Shown here: one piece after another, positions 40,827 to 50,478 of the stretch
Layout: each line of letters begins with the position of its first letter
Numbering within the stretch: position 1 is the first letter of the stretch
Made by a program: the position numbers and the translations under genes
DNA from: Halomonas organivorans
GTDB taxonomy: Bacteria; Pseudomonadota; Gammaproteobacteria; Pseudomonadales; Halomonadaceae
DNA: 64,000 nucleotides
NCBI RefSeq assembly: GCF_014192055.1
Contig: NZ_JACHXM010000016.1
Coordinates: forward strand, 23,492 to 87,491
Direction: 5' to 3'
Notes under the pieces: model-generated
The model's database searches: none
Seen by the model: only the letters and a program-made list of their open reading frames with translations
Told to the model about the DNA's origin: nothing

Positions 40827-40998
40827 ATGCCTCCTCTTCGCCATCGCCCTGCCGCATCGCTGCACCTTGCCTGCGACCCCATGGACTCGCTACCTGCTCG
40901 GCACACCGACGAAACAGGGTTTTCACGATCTCATCGCCTCGCACTGGCGTTTGCCGAGACCTAAGCTTTAGCCATTGCTCATCCACTGGCAGGACGGC

Positions 40999-41715
40999 AT
41001 GCCCGATCGTTCTCGTTTTCGCCCGGCCTCGCCCGATCGCCGACGGTGCCTAGCCCTGCTGGGCGGCATGCTGATCGCCGGCGCACTGGGCCTGCCATCG
41101 AGCGGGCTGCAGGCCAGTCTGGACCGGGTCCGCCTGCGACAAAGCATGCGCCGGGAGTTCGGATCCGACGGCCTCTCGGTGCTCGAGGAGTGGCTGAACC
41201 TGCTGGAGCGACTGCGGCGCGCGGCACGCGACACCCAACTGCATGATGTCAACGATTTCATCAATCGCCGCGTACGCTGGCTCGACGATGATCGCGCCTG
41301 GCACCAGGAGGATTTCTGGGCCACGCCACTGGAGACGCTGGGCCGTGGCGCCGGCGACTGCGAAGACTTCACCATTGCCAAGTACGTCAGCCTTCGCGAG
41401 CTTGAGATCCCCGAGGCCATGCTGCGCCTGATCTACGTCAAGGCAAGAATCGGACGCAGCCGCATCACCCAGGCGCACATGGTGCTCGGCTATTACGTTT
41501 CGCCCAGCACCGAGCCGCTGGTGCTGGACAATCTGGTGACGACGATAGAGCCCGCCGGCGAGCGCATCGACCTCGAGCCCTTGTTCAGCTTCAACGGCAG
41601 TGGACTCTGGGCCACCGGATCGCCCCGCTCACACGGCGACCCCACGGCACGCCTGTCGCGCTGGCGAAGCGCCATCGACCGCATGCGACAGCAGGGTTTC
41701 ATCCAGGGGGGATAA
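40999..41715 (+). CDS. lapG: LapG-type periplasmic cysteine protease
   Basis: This 238-residue bacterial transglutaminase-like protease (BTLCP) has Cys121 in GAGDCEDFTIAKY, His160 in TQAHMVLGYY and Asp177 in LVLDNLV as catalytic triad. An arginine-rich N-terminus and hydrophobic segment (about residues 18-38) form a signal. LapG cleaves the N-terminal retention module of large RTX adhesins such as LapA when not held by LapD. The ATG at 40999 is chosen over a TTG eight codons upstream. lapD follows after three bases. Confidence 0.93.
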   Translation: MPDRSRFRPASPDRRRCLALLGGMLIAGALGLPSSGLQASLDRVRLRQSMRREFGSDGLSVLEEWLNLLERLRRAARDTQLHDVNDFINRRVRWLDDDRAWHQEDFWATPLETLGRGAGDCEDFTIAKYVSLRELEIPEAMLRLIYVKARIGRSRITQAHMVLGYYVSPSTEPLVLDNLVTTIEPAGERIDLEPLFSFNGSGLWATGSPRSHGDPTARLSRWRSAIDRMRQQGFIQGG

Positions 41716-41718
41716 CAG

Positions 41719-43647
41719 ATGTCACTCATCAAGCAGCTTTGGCTGATCATCGTGGGACTCGTGCTGCTGTCCTTCGGCGCCAGCCTGTTCATCGGCGTGA
41801 CGACGAGCCGTGCCTATATCGAGCAGGAAGTCCGCATCAAGAACGCCGATAACGCCAATGCCCTGGCATTGACCCTGACCCAGATGCCCAAGGATGCCGT
41901 GACCATCGAACTGCTTATCGCCGCCCAGTTCGATACCGGATACTACCGACGCATCGAGCTGCGCAGCCCCGACGGCGAGATCATCGAATCACGCCGGGCC
42001 AGTGATGCCATCGGCGATGTACCGGCATGGTTCGTGAGCCTGGTCGACTTCGATGTCGCACCCGGCGTCGCCATGGTCCAGGACGGCTGGCAACAGTTCG
42101 GCACCCTGAGCGTGGAGAGCCAGCATAGCTACGCCTATCGCTCGCTGTGGCGCAGCACCTGGAGGCTCGCGGGCTGGTTCACGCTGGCCGGCCTGGCCAG
42201 CCTGCTCCTGGGCGGTTTGCTGGTACGGAGCATCCGCCAACCGCTGCATCGTGTCGTGGAGCAGGCCAGGAATATCGGCATGCGCCGATTCACCACGTCC
42301 AGGGTGCCACGCACCAGGGAACTGGGCGAGGTCGTCGAAGCCATGAACCAGCTGGCCGGTGACGTGGGCGACATGCTCGGCCGCGAGAGCCAACAGCTCG
42401 ACAGCCTGCGTCGTCGTCTCCAGCATGATGCCGTCACCGGAGCACTGAACCGGGACGCCTTCCTGGCGCAGCTACAGATTCACCTGGAGAGCCAGGACTT
42501 CCGCGCCAGCGGCTGTCTTGCCCTGGTGCGCGTGGGCCGGCTCGGGCAGCTCAATGAAACGCTCGGCCATGACAATACGGATGCGCTGCTGCGCGAACTC
42601 GCCGATTCACTCGGGCAGTTGGCCCAGGTGCATGGCAGCGGCCTGGTCGGACGCCTCAACGGCAGCGACTTCGCGCTGCTCCTGGCGGGCCTCGACGACC
42701 GCGAATTCGTCCAACGGGAGCTGACCGCTCGTCTCGACGCCCTGGCCGGATCGAGAGAGGCCCCCATCGCCCTGCACGGTGCCATCGATCACTATGTTCA
42801 GGGCGATCGTCGCCGCGAGCTCCTGTCCGGCCTCGACGGCGCCCTGTCGCAAATCGAAAGGGACGCTCAGCAGGGCCTGACGGTCGTTGACGACGACCGA
42901 CCGAAGAGCCTGTTCACCACCCATGCCGAATGGCGCGAGGCGCTGCAGACCGCCATTCGGGAAGGCGTCCAACTGGCGCACTATCCGGTACTCGATCCGC
43001 AAGGCAAGCTCCTGCACTACGAGTGCCCTTCCCGACTGCGCCTTCGGCAACGGTGGCAACCGGCCGGCACCTTCATCCCCTGGGTATCGCGACTGGGGCT
43101 CGACGTGGCGCTGGACCTGGCCGTCGTCGATGCCGCCCTGCAGAACATCGCCCATCGTCACCAGGCCACGGCCATCAACCTCTCGCCCGCGTCGATCCGC
43201 GACGGTCGCTTCGTGCTCGAGCTGCACGCCCGGCTTGGCATCCGCCCGGAGGCCTCGCGACAGCTGTGGCTGGAACTACCCGGCCAGTTGATCATCCAGG
43301 AACTCGACGGCTTCCGCAGCCTCTGCCGGGAGCTGAGACCGATGGGCTGTCAGTTGGGGTTGAAGAACGTCGGCGCCGAATTCACCCATCTCGCCGACCT
43401 GCACGATCTGGGCCTGGCCTTCCTCAAGATCGACAGCAGCCTGGTCAAGGGCGTGCAGGAGACCCATGAGCGGCAGACCATCCTGCGCGGCATGGCCACC
43501 CTCTGTCACTCGCTGGGCATCCTCGCCGTGGCCGAAGGCGTCGAGACCCAAGACGAGACCCACGTCCTCTTTCAACTGGGGTTCGACGGCGTCACCGGGC
43601 CGGGCGTCAATCGGCTCGATACCTTCCTGCCGCCATCAGACTCGTGA
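41719..43647 (+). CDS. lapD: LapD-type c-di-GMP receptor (degenerate GGDEF-EAL)
   Basis: This 642-residue inner-membrane protein has two membrane helices (about residues 8-28 and 150-172) around a periplasmic domain, then a HAMP segment. The GGDEF domain is degenerate (RLNGSDFALLL where RxGGDEF is expected), as is the EAL domain (HYECPSRLRL in place of the EAL motif; EGVETQDE conserved). It is therefore a receptor and not an enzyme. In Pseudomonas fluorescens LapD holds LapG when c-di-GMP is high. The adhesin LapA and exporter LapEBC are not in the window. Confidence 0.92.
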   Translation: MSLIKQLWLIIVGLVLLSFGASLFIGVTTSRAYIEQEVRIKNADNANALALTLTQMPKDAVTIELLIAAQFDTGYYRRIELRSPDGEIIESRRASDAIGDVPAWFVSLVDFDVAPGVAMVQDGWQQFGTLSVESQHSYAYRSLWRSTWRLAGWFTLAGLASLLLGGLLVRSIRQPLHRVVEQARNIGMRRFTTSRVPRTRELGEVVEAMNQLAGDVGDMLGRESQQLDSLRRRLQHDAVTGALNRDAFLAQLQIHLESQDFRASGCLALVRVGRLGQLNETLGHDNTDALLRELADSLGQLAQVHGSGLVGRLNGSDFALLLAGLDDREFVQRELTARLDALAGSREAPIALHGAIDHYVQGDRRRELLSGLDGALSQIERDAQQGLTVVDDDRPKSLFTTHAEWREALQTAIREGVQLAHYPVLDPQGKLLHYECPSRLRLRQRWQPAGTFIPWVSRLGLDVALDLAVVDAALQNIAHRHQATAINLSPASIRDGRFVLELHARLGIRPEASRQLWLELPGQLIIQELDGFRSLCRELRPMGCQLGLKNVGAEFTHLADLHDLGLAFLKIDSSLVKGVQETHERQTILRGMATLCHSLGILAVAEGVETQDETHVLFQLGFDGVTGPGVNRLDTFLPPSDS

Positions 43648-43724
43648 GCGACCGCACTGGAGCTTCGACCAAAACATGGTATCGTCGGCGGAAATGCAGC
43701 CCGGCCCGTATCAAGGAGAACGGC

Positions 43725-44006
43725 ATGTCCTCATCGGAAATCCAAAAGACTCGCGTCATCAATGAACTACGCAGCTTCATCAAGAAACTGCTGCAAGATC
43801 CCAAGATCCTGGAACAGTCCCTGACGATCGCCCGGGAACGCCTCGGCGAGGGCGACCAGACGGACGTCATGGCGCGCATCGCCAACGAGATATCCGATAC
43901 CACCAGCGTGCATATCCCGGAAGACCCCAAGGAACACTCGGAGGCCGATCGCCTGTTCCTTGAACTGCTCAAGGAAGTGGTCAGGGAAGAGCAGGCCCTC
44001 TACTGA
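43725..44006 (+). CDS. Small acidic protein of unknown function
   Basis: This 93-residue protein begins MSSSEIQKTRVINELRSF and is rich in Leu, Glu and Asp, with a predicted helical character. AAGGAG lies seven bases before the ATG at 43725, which supports translation and rejects the longer frame. No recognised domain or signal. It lies between lapD and thiI. Confidence 0.65.
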   Translation: MSSSEIQKTRVINELRSFIKKLLQDPKILEQSLTIARERLGEGDQTDVMARIANEISDTTSVHIPEDPKEHSEADRLFLELLKEVVREEQALY

Positions 44007-44031
44007 CCCAGCCCCCTCTCTCGAACCACTC

Positions 44032-44068
44032 GGGGAGGCGAAGCGCTTCGCGGCATCGCCGCCTCCCC
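44032..44068 (+). terminator. Hairpin before thiI
   Basis: GGGGAGGC (44032-44039) pairs with GCCTCCCC (44061-44068) around a loop with further pairing potential. It lies 26 bases after the preceding stop codon and is followed by ATTG, not a U tract. Confidence 0.45.
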
Positions 44069-44093
44069 ATTGACTGCGCCCGGCCGCGGCAGC

Positions 44094-44102
44094 TGATATA
44101 AT
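44094..44102 (+). promoter_or_regulatory. Extended -10 promoter of thiI
   Basis: TGATATAAT carries the extended -10 TG and a perfect TATAAT (44097-44102), 29 bases before the thiI start. A -35-like TTGACT at 44070 is too far (21 bases) to matter, so the extended -10 probably suffices. Confidence 0.65.
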
Positions 44103-44131
44103 GCCGCGACACTTTTTCAACGCCGCCCCGC

Positions 44132-45613
44132 ATGCTCTACCTGCTCAAACTCCATCCCGAAATCACCATCAAATCCCGTTCGGTGCGTCAGCAGATGACG
44201 CGCTGCCTGACGGCCAATATCCGCAACACCCTGCGCCGCCTCGATCAGGGCGTGAGGGTCAAGGATCAATGGGACGCCATCCGTGTTCGCCTGCCCGAGG
44301 GGCTCGCCGACGAGACCACGGCCGCCATCGAGGATAGCCTGACGCGCATCCCCGGCATCCAGCAGATCCTCGCTACCGAGGAAGTCCGTTTCGACTCGCT
44401 GGAGCAGGCCGCCGAGCACATCGTGCCGCTGTGGAGCCCGGCGATCGCCGGTCGCAGCTTTCGCGTCCAGGCCAAGCGCCGCGGCGAACATGACTTCACC
44501 TCGGCAGACATCGAGCGCTATCTGGGCGGCAAGCTGCTCGAGGCGTCGCCGACGGCTCGCGTCAATCTCAAGCACGCCGAGGTCGTGGTGCCGGTGGAGC
44601 TCAATGATCGTCGCCTTCAGGTGATCAGGGCTCGCTGGAAGGGGCTCGGTGGCTACCCGCTGGGCGTGCAGGGCCAGGCGCTGTCGCTGATCTCGGGCGG
44701 CTTCGACTCGCCGGTGGCGACCTGGAAGATGATCCGGCGGGGCGTCAAGACGCACTTCCTGTTCTTCAACCTGGGCGGGCCGGCCCACGAGGCCGGGGTG
44801 CGCGACGTCAGCCACCACGTGTGGGAACGCTACGGCGTGTCACACAAGGTCAAGTTCGTCTCGGTACCCTTCGAGGGCGTGGTCGCCGAAATCCTGCGTT
44901 CGATCCCCGACGGCCTGATGGGGGTGGTGCTCAAGCGCATGATGATGCGTGTCGCCGGGCGGATGGCAGAACGCCTGCGGATACCGGCGCTGGTCACCGG
45001 GGACGCCATCGCCCAGGTATCCAGCCAGACCCTCAGCAACCTGGCGGTGATCGACGACGCCAGCACCCTGCCGATCCTGAGGCCGGTGCTGACCGACGAC
45101 AAGCAGGACATCATCGACCGGGCAAGGATGATCGGCACGGCCAGATTCGCCGAGTCCATGCCCGAGTACTGCGGGGTCATTTCGCGCCGCCCGCACAACA
45201 AGGCTCCGCTGGGCGACGTGCACGCCGCCGAGGCCGAGTTCGACGAGCGGGTGCTGGAAGAAGCCATCCAGGCCACCGAGGTCATGCGCATCGACCAGGT
45301 GCTCGAGCGAGAGGCCCCGCTTCCCGAGGTAATGACGGTCGACTCGCCGGAAGCGCTGGGACACCTGGATGCTCCCTGCGTGATCGACATCCGCCGCGCC
45401 GACGAGCAGGAAGCGGCTCCCCTTGCGCTGCCGCGCATTCCGCTGATCCATATCCCCTTCTACGAACTTCAGGACCAGGCGGCCGACCTCCCCGCCGACA
45501 AGCAGTACCTGCTGTACTGCGACCAGGGCGTGATGAGCCGCATGCAGGCCCTGCACCTGGCCGACCGAGGCCTGCGCCACTTCGGCGTCTATCGGCACTC
45601 GCCCACGCGCTGA
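44132..45613 (+). CDS. thiI: tRNA 4-thiouridine synthase / thiazole sulfur carrier enzyme
   Basis: This 493-residue sulfurtransferase makes s4U in tRNA and helps thiamine synthesis. A THUMP domain (about residues 55-165), the PP-loop LISGGFDSPVATWKM, the conserved cysteine of MPEYCGVISRRPHNKA and a C-terminal rhodanese domain with the persulfide cysteine in LLYCDQGVMS are present. This is the long form with rhodanese, as in E. coli. Confidence 0.95.
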   Translation: MLYLLKLHPEITIKSRSVRQQMTRCLTANIRNTLRRLDQGVRVKDQWDAIRVRLPEGLADETTAAIEDSLTRIPGIQQILATEEVRFDSLEQAAEHIVPLWSPAIAGRSFRVQAKRRGEHDFTSADIERYLGGKLLEASPTARVNLKHAEVVVPVELNDRRLQVIRARWKGLGGYPLGVQGQALSLISGGFDSPVATWKMIRRGVKTHFLFFNLGGPAHEAGVRDVSHHVWERYGVSHKVKFVSVPFEGVVAEILRSIPDGLMGVVLKRMMMRVAGRMAERLRIPALVTGDAIAQVSSQTLSNLAVIDDASTLPILRPVLTDDKQDIIDRARMIGTARFAESMPEYCGVISRRPHNKAPLGDVHAAEAEFDERVLEEAIQATEVMRIDQVLEREAPLPEVMTVDSPEALGHLDAPCVIDIRRADEQEAAPLALPRIPLIHIPFYELQDQAADLPADKQYLLYCDQGVMSRMQALHLADRGLRHFGVYRHSPTR

Positions 45614-45691
45614 AGCGTCGCCCTGCCAGCCGATCGAGGACCCCATGAGGCCCGACGCGCCGCCGCAGAGCGTGCCGTCGGCCCCAGGGCA

Positions 45692-46036
45692 CTAGTCGAG
45701 GGGAGAGGCATCGCCGCTCGCCGCGAAGTGAATCGCCAGCCAGCGGGTCTCGATGTCCGGGGCCGTCCATGTCACCCGGTGGCGCCGATGGGCCGCAATG
45801 GTCAGATGGTCCCCCGGCCCCAGCGACACTTCCCTCGCTTCATCCTCGAAGGCCAGCCTCGCCTGCCCCGTCAGCACCACCACCCACTCGTCCAGGGCCT
45901 GGTCATACCAGCCCTGTTCCGGCGATGCCTGCCCTCGGGACACGATGAGTTCGACCCGCAGGCGATCCGCCTCCAGCAGGGTCTCGAAGTGCTCCCGGTC
46001 CATGTCCACGGGCAGGAAGCGCAACAGGTTGATCAT
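45692..46036 (-). CDS. Cupin-fold protein
   Basis: This 114-residue protein is a single cupin: EWVVVLTGQARLAF and GPGDHLTIAAHRRHRVTW are the two cupin motifs with probable metal-binding His and Glu residues. The start MINLLRFL at 46036 is the first well-placed ATG. It is convergent with thiI. No pathway can be assigned. Confidence 0.75.
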   Translation of the reverse strand: MINLLRFLPVDMDREHFETLLEADRLRVELIVSRGQASPEQGWYDQALDEWVVVLTGQARLAFEDEAREVSLGPGDHLTIAAHRRHRVTWTAPDIETRWLAIHFAASGDASPLD

Positions 46037-46086
46037 CGCTAGCCTCTTCCCATCCGGCGCTGGCGACAACCCAACGGGCACGCCCC

Positions 46087-46356
46087 CTACTGACAGGGCA
46101 CCACCTTGCGCTGGGTGCTCAAGGCCCAGAGTTTCTGGCCGTCGGGCGTGTCACCCTGTTCGCTCCAGGTCTCGGTGATCTCGAGACAGTAGGAGCCCAG
46201 GCTTTCGACGGTGACCTGGGGGTCGGCAGGGCGCTGGTTGCCGATCCGCATGATGTCGGGGTTCTCACTGGTATAGTTCGGGGCGATGGCGCCGCCGCTG
46301 CAGCCGGCCAACAGCGCAATGAGCCCCATCCACAGGGGAGTGCGATAACGGGACAT
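46087..46356 (-). CDS. Small lipoprotein
   Basis: This 89-residue protein begins MSRYRTPLWMGLIALLAGCS, a lipoprotein signal with lipobox LLAGC (Cys19). The mature part has two more cysteines, one at the third residue from the end, so a disulfide is possible. It lies 50 bases upstream of the cupin gene. The family is not recognised. Confidence 0.75.
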   Translation of the reverse strand: MSRYRTPLWMGLIALLAGCSGGAIAPNYTSENPDIMRIGNQRPADPQVTVESLGSYCLEITETWSEQGDTPDGQKLWALSTQRKVVPCQ

Positions 46357-46525
46357 GGCGTCTTGTCTCCATGGAACGCCGGGTGCCGGGAGGATCGCCA
46401 GCCACCGCGAGGCGAGGCCCCGTCCCCGGACCGTGACGGGATGCGCGGCTCACGGGCCGCTATTGCCAGCTTAGCCTCCGCACGACGACCGGGCGAGGCC
46501 GAACGGGTGCAGGCGACGCCGAAGA

Positions 46526-46534
46526 TGCTACAAT
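46526..46534 (+). promoter_or_regulatory. Extended -10 promoter of metG
   Basis: TGCTACAAT combines an extended TG and the -10 hexamer TACAAT, 101 bases before the metG start codon. The long leader would allow regulation, but no riboswitch was recognised. Confidence 0.5.
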
Positions 46535-46635
46535 CTGGTGCCTGATTTCACGGACATTTCGCATGGCGGCCTCGACTTCGCCCAGGCGTCGAGTCGGCCG
46601 CCGTGTTCCACGCTTACGGGAACCTCAGAGCCACC

Positions 46636-48672
46636 ATGTCGAACACCGCCCCGCGCAAGATCCTGGTCACCAGCGCCCTGCCCTACGCCAATGGCGCCAT
46701 TCACCTGGGCCACCTGCTGGAGTACATCCAGACCGACATCTGGGTGCGCTTCCAGAAGAGCCGTGGCCACGATTGCCACTACGTCTGTGCCGACGATGCC
46801 CACGGCACCGCCATCATGCTGCGCGCCGAGCAGGAGGGCATCACCTCACAGGCGCTGATCGACCGCGTCAGCCAGGAGCACCAGCAAGACTTCGCGCGCT
46901 TCGGCGTGGCCTTCGACAACTACCATTCGACCCACTCCGAGGAAAATCGCCACTTCAGCGAGCTGATCTATACCCGGCTGCGCGACAAGGGCCATATCGC
47001 CACCCGCGATATCGAACAGATGTACGATCCGGTCAAGGGCCTGTTCCTGGCCGACCGCTTCATCAAGGGCACCTGCCCGAAGTGCAAGACCGACGACCAG
47101 TACGGCGATAACTGCGAAGCCTGTGGCGCCACTTACACGCCGGCCGAGCTGATCGATCCCGTTTCCGCCATCTCAGGGGCCACCCCCGAGGTCAGGACTT
47201 CCACCCACTACTTCTTCAAGCTGCCCGACTTCGCGCGCTTCCTGCAGGGCTGGATCAGCGACGACCATGTCCAGCCCCAGATCCGCAACAAGCTGATGGA
47301 GTGGTTCGAGTCCGGCTTCAACGAGTGGGACATCTCCCGCGATGCGCCCTACTTCGGCTTCGAGATCCCCGATGCCCCGGGCAAGTACTTCTACGTGTGG
47401 CTGGACGCGCCGATCGGCTACCTGGCCAGCTTCAAGAACCTCTGCGACCGCGAAGGCATCGACTTCGACGCCTACTGGCGCGAGGGCTCGGACGCCGAGG
47501 TCTACCACTTCATCGGCAAGGACATCGTCTACTTCCACGCGCTGTTCTGGCCGGCGATGCTGCACGGAGCCGAGCTGCGCACGCCCACCGCGGTGAACTG
47601 TCACGGCTTCGTCACCGTCAACGGCGCCAAGATGTCCAAGTCCCGCGGGACCTTCATCAAGGCCGCGACCTACGCCGAGCAGCTGAATCCCGAGTACCTG
47701 CGCTACTACTTCGCCGCCAAGCTGACTTCCGGCGTCGACGACCTGGATCTCAACCTCGAGGACTTCGCCCAGCGCGTCAATGCCGACCTGGTCGGCAAGG
47801 TGGTCAACATCGCCAGCCGCTGTGCGGGCTTCATCAAGAAGCTCGGCGGAGGACGGCTCTCGACCCACTGCGCCGAGCCGTCGCTGGTCGCCCGCTTCGT
47901 GGCCGCCGGCGACGAGATCGCCGAGCACTTCGAGGCCCGAGAGTTCGGCCGCGCCATGCGCCGAGTCATGGAGCTGGCCGACGAGGCCAACACCTACATC
48001 GCCGAGGCCGAACCCTGGGTGCTGGCCAAGCAGGAAGGCCGAGAGCAAGAGGTGCTCGACATCTGCTCGGTGGGCATCAACCTGTTCCGTCAGCTGATGG
48101 TCTACCTGGCACCGGTGGTGCCCGCCATGGCCGAGGGCGCCCGCACCTTCATGAAGCTCGATTCGCTGGACTGGAGCAGCCGGCAGGAACTGCTGCTCGA
48201 TCACGAGATCGCCAAGTTCAAGCCGCTGATGACCCGCGTCGAGCGCGACCGCATCGATGCCATGATCGAGGCATCGAAGGAGGATCTGGTGGAAGAACAG
48301 AAGCTCAAGGAAACCCCCAAGGGCCCGCTGGCCGACGACCCCATCGCCGACGAGATCGCCTTCGACGACTTCGCCAAGGTCGACCTGCGCATCGCCCGCA
48401 TCGCCAAGGCGGAATACGTCGAGGGCGCCGACAAGCTGCTGCAGCTGACGCTGGACCTGGGCGGCGAGACCCGCAACGTCTTCGCCGGCATCCGCAAGGC
48501 CTATGCGCCGGAGGCCCTGGAGGGCCACCTGACGGTGATGGTCGCCAACCTGGCGCCGCGCAAGATGCGCTTTGGCGTCTCCGAAGGCATGGTGCTGGCC
48601 GCCGGCGACGACGACGGCATCTACCTTCTGGAGCCCCATTCCGGCGCCCAGCCCGGCCAGCGAGTGAGCTGA
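46636..48672 (+). CDS. metG: Methionyl-tRNA synthetase
   Basis: This 678-residue class I synthetase has HIGH as HLGH (in [10 protein letters not shown]), KMSKS in [11 protein letters not shown], the zinc-type cysteines CPKC and CEAC, and a C-terminal tRNA-binding domain ([18 protein letters not shown]) that dimerises the enzyme. The start MSNTAPRKI at 46636 is chosen over an ATG eleven codons upstream because the conserved N-terminus begins there. An RnfB-like gene starts eight bases after it. Confidence 0.96.
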   Translation: MSNTAPRKILVTSALPYANGAIHLGHLLEYIQTDIWVRFQKSRGHDCHYVCADDAHGTAIMLRAEQEGITSQALIDRVSQEHQQDFARFGVAFDNYHSTHSEENRHFSELIYTRLRDKGHIATRDIEQMYDPVKGLFLADRFIKGTCPKCKTDDQYGDNCEACGATYTPAELIDPVSAISGATPEVRTSTHYFFKLPDFARFLQGWISDDHVQPQIRNKLMEWFESGFNEWDISRDAPYFGFEIPDAPGKYFYVWLDAPIGYLASFKNLCDREGIDFDAYWREGSDAEVYHFIGKDIVYFHALFWPAMLHGAELRTPTAVNCHGFVTVNGAKMSKSRGTFIKAATYAEQLNPEYLRYYFAAKLTSGVDDLDLNLEDFAQRVNADLVGKVVNIASRCAGFIKKLGGGRLSTHCAEPSLVARFVAAGDEIAEHFEAREFGRAMRRVMELADEANTYIAEAEPWVLAKQEGREQEVLDICSVGINLFRQLMVYLAPVVPAMAEGARTFMKLDSLDWSSRQELLLDHEIAKFKPLMTRVERDRIDAMIEASKEDLVEEQKLKETPKGPLADDPIADEIAFDDFAKVDLRIARIAKAEYVEGADKLLQLTLDLGGETRNVFAGIRKAYAPEALEGHLTVMVANLAPRKMRFGVSEGMVLAAGDDDGIYLLEPHSGAQPGQRVS

Positions 48673-48679
48673 GTCAGGG

Positions 48680-49654
48680 ATGGACCAGCCCACGCTGATC
48701 GAGGCCGTCGACGCTGCCTTGCCGCAGACCCAGTGCGGCAAGTGTGGCCATGACGGCTGTCGGCCCTACGCCAAGGCCATCGCCGAAGGGGAAGCGATCA
48801 ACCGCTGCCCCCCCGGCGGCGAGGCTACCGTCGCGCGACTGGCCGAGCTGACCGGCCGTGCCGCGGTGCCGCTGGAGCAACCGGCGCAGTCGCCCCTGGT
48901 GGCGCGGATTCGCGAGGATGAGTGCATCGGCTGTACCAAGTGCATCCAGGCCTGTCCGGTGGACGCCATCCTCGGCGCCGCCAAGCACATGCATACGGTG
49001 ATCGAAGCCGAGTGCACCGGCTGCGAGCTGTGCGTAGCCCCCTGCCCGGTCGACTGCATCGATCTGCTGCCGCATCCGGCCTGGCAGGCCGCCCGCACCG
49101 AGAACGAGCAGGACGCCTACCTGGCCCGACGCGCCGCACGCGGCCGACAGCGCTTCGAGGCCCGCCGAGCCAGGCTCGACCGCGAGGCGGAGGAGAAACG
49201 CCGGCGTCGGGCCGAGCGACGAGGCACGTCGCCCGCGCCCCTGGCGACAGCCTCCCGGCAACCGCCAGCGGCCTCGTCGAGCGCCCTGCGCGCCAGCCGT
49301 ATCAGCCTCGCCGCCAGCCTCAAACGGCTGGATCGCCAGCGCCAGGCGAGCGATCTTTCCCCCGCCCAGCGAACCGAGCTCGAGCGTCGCGACGCCGAAC
49401 TCCGCGAGCGCCTGGCCGAGGTCGATCGGCAGTTGCCAGGTGCCGGCGGCGCTCAGGCCCCGAGCCGGAACGAGCGACAGCGCCGCTTCGCGATCAACGC
49501 CGCCGAACAGGCCAGGCGTCGCGCCCGCCAGCAGCTGGCCCATGCCGAACGCCAGGGCGACGCCGCCGCCATCGAGGCGGCCCGCGACCAGCTTGCCGGC
49601 GCCGAGCGCATGCTCTCCGAGGCCCGGGCCAGCAACGGCCCCGCCGCCCACTGA
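48680..49654 (+). CDS. Orphan RnfB-like ferredoxin without membrane helix
   Basis: This 324-residue protein has the RnfB Fe-S domain [18 protein letters not shown] ending in a Cys at NRCPPGG, then two 4Fe-4S motifs [16 protein letters not shown] and [16 protein letters not shown]. The N-terminal membrane anchor of RnfB is absent. A long C-terminal region (residues about 150-324) is rich in Arg, Ala and Glu and looks like a coiled coil. In Pseudomonas an rnf operon sits in this metG-nth interval; here only this gene remains. It could serve as a soluble electron carrier, which is inference. Confidence 0.82.
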   Translation: MDQPTLIEAVDAALPQTQCGKCGHDGCRPYAKAIAEGEAINRCPPGGEATVARLAELTGRAAVPLEQPAQSPLVARIREDECIGCTKCIQACPVDAILGAAKHMHTVIEAECTGCELCVAPCPVDCIDLLPHPAWQAARTENEQDAYLARRAARGRQRFEARRARLDREAEEKRRRRAERRGTSPAPLATASRQPPAASSSALRASRISLAASLKRLDRQRQASDLSPAQRTELERRDAELRERLAEVDRQLPGAGGAQAPSRNERQRRFAINAAEQARRRARQQLAHAERQGDAAAIEAARDQLAGAERMLSEARASNGPAAH

Positions 49655-49670
49655 ACCGTCCGACACCGCC

Positions 49671-50306
49671 ATGAACGCCCACAAACGCCACGAGATCTTC
49701 GCCCGCCTGCGCGAGCACAATCCCGAGCCGACCACCGAGCTCAACTGGTCGACGCCCTTCGAGCTGCTGACCGCGGTCCTGCTGTCGGCCCAGGCCACCG
49801 ACGTGGGCGTCAACAAGGCCACCGCCCGCCTCTTTCCGGTCGCCAACACGCCGGCGGCCATCCTGGCGCTGGGCCTCGACGGCCTCAAGGAGCACATCAA
49901 GACCATCGGTCTTTACAACACCAAGGCCGAGAACCTGATGAAGACCTGCCGCATACTGATGGACCAGCACAATGGCGAGGTCCCGCGCACCCGCAAGGCG
50001 CTCGAGGCGCTGCCCGGTGTCGGGCGCAAGACCGCCAACGTCATCCTCAACACCGCCTTCGGCGAGCCGACCATCGCCGTGGATACCCATATCTTCCGGG
50101 TCTCCAACCGCACCGGCATCGCCAAGGGCAAGGATGTGGTCGAGGTGGAAAACAAATTGATGCGCCACGTACCCAGGGAATTCCGCCAGGACGCCCATCA
50201 CTGGCTGATCCTGCACGGTCGCTATACCTGCGTGGCCCGCAAGCCCCGCTGCGGCAGCTGCGTGATCGAGGATCTCTGCGAATATCCCGATAAGGTGGAG
50301 ATCTGA
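49671..50306 (+). CDS. nth: Endonuclease III (DNA glycosylase/AP lyase)
   Basis: This 211-residue base-excision repair enzyme removes oxidised pyrimidines. The catalytic lysine lies in LEALPGVGRKTANVILN and the Asp in VDTHIFRV. The C-terminal 4Fe-4S cluster is CVARKPRCGSCVIEDLC. It follows the RnfB-like gene by 16 bases, the rnf-nth linkage seen in other gammaproteobacteria. Confidence 0.96.
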   Translation: MNAHKRHEIFARLREHNPEPTTELNWSTPFELLTAVLLSAQATDVGVNKATARLFPVANTPAAILALGLDGLKEHIKTIGLYNTKAENLMKTCRILMDQHNGEVPRTRKALEALPGVGRKTANVILNTAFGEPTIAVDTHIFRVSNRTGIAKGKDVVEVENKLMRHVPREFRQDAHHWLILHGRYTCVARKPRCGSCVIEDLCEYPDKVEI

Positions 50307-50478
50307 GGCGCTGTTGAGGCCATGGCCATGCCCGGCGAGCCGCTAAGCTGTAGGCCACACGACGCCAAGCGCTCGCCGGGCCGACATCGGCTTCAGTGCC
50401 GGTGCGACGCGTAGCGCGGTTTCGCCAAGGCCTGGGCGGGTCGACCGCCGGCTTGCCGCCCACACGAGATGACACGCC

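Noticed and set aside
38891..40906. 671-codon minus-strand frame across the acyltransferase and CDF genes
   Set aside because: It crosses two well-supported genes and the gap between them, with low-complexity His, Gln and Arg content. It is a shadow frame.
40732..40971. 79-codon frame between the CDF and lapG genes
   Set aside because: It has no ribosome-binding site, overlaps the CDF end and has shadow-like composition.
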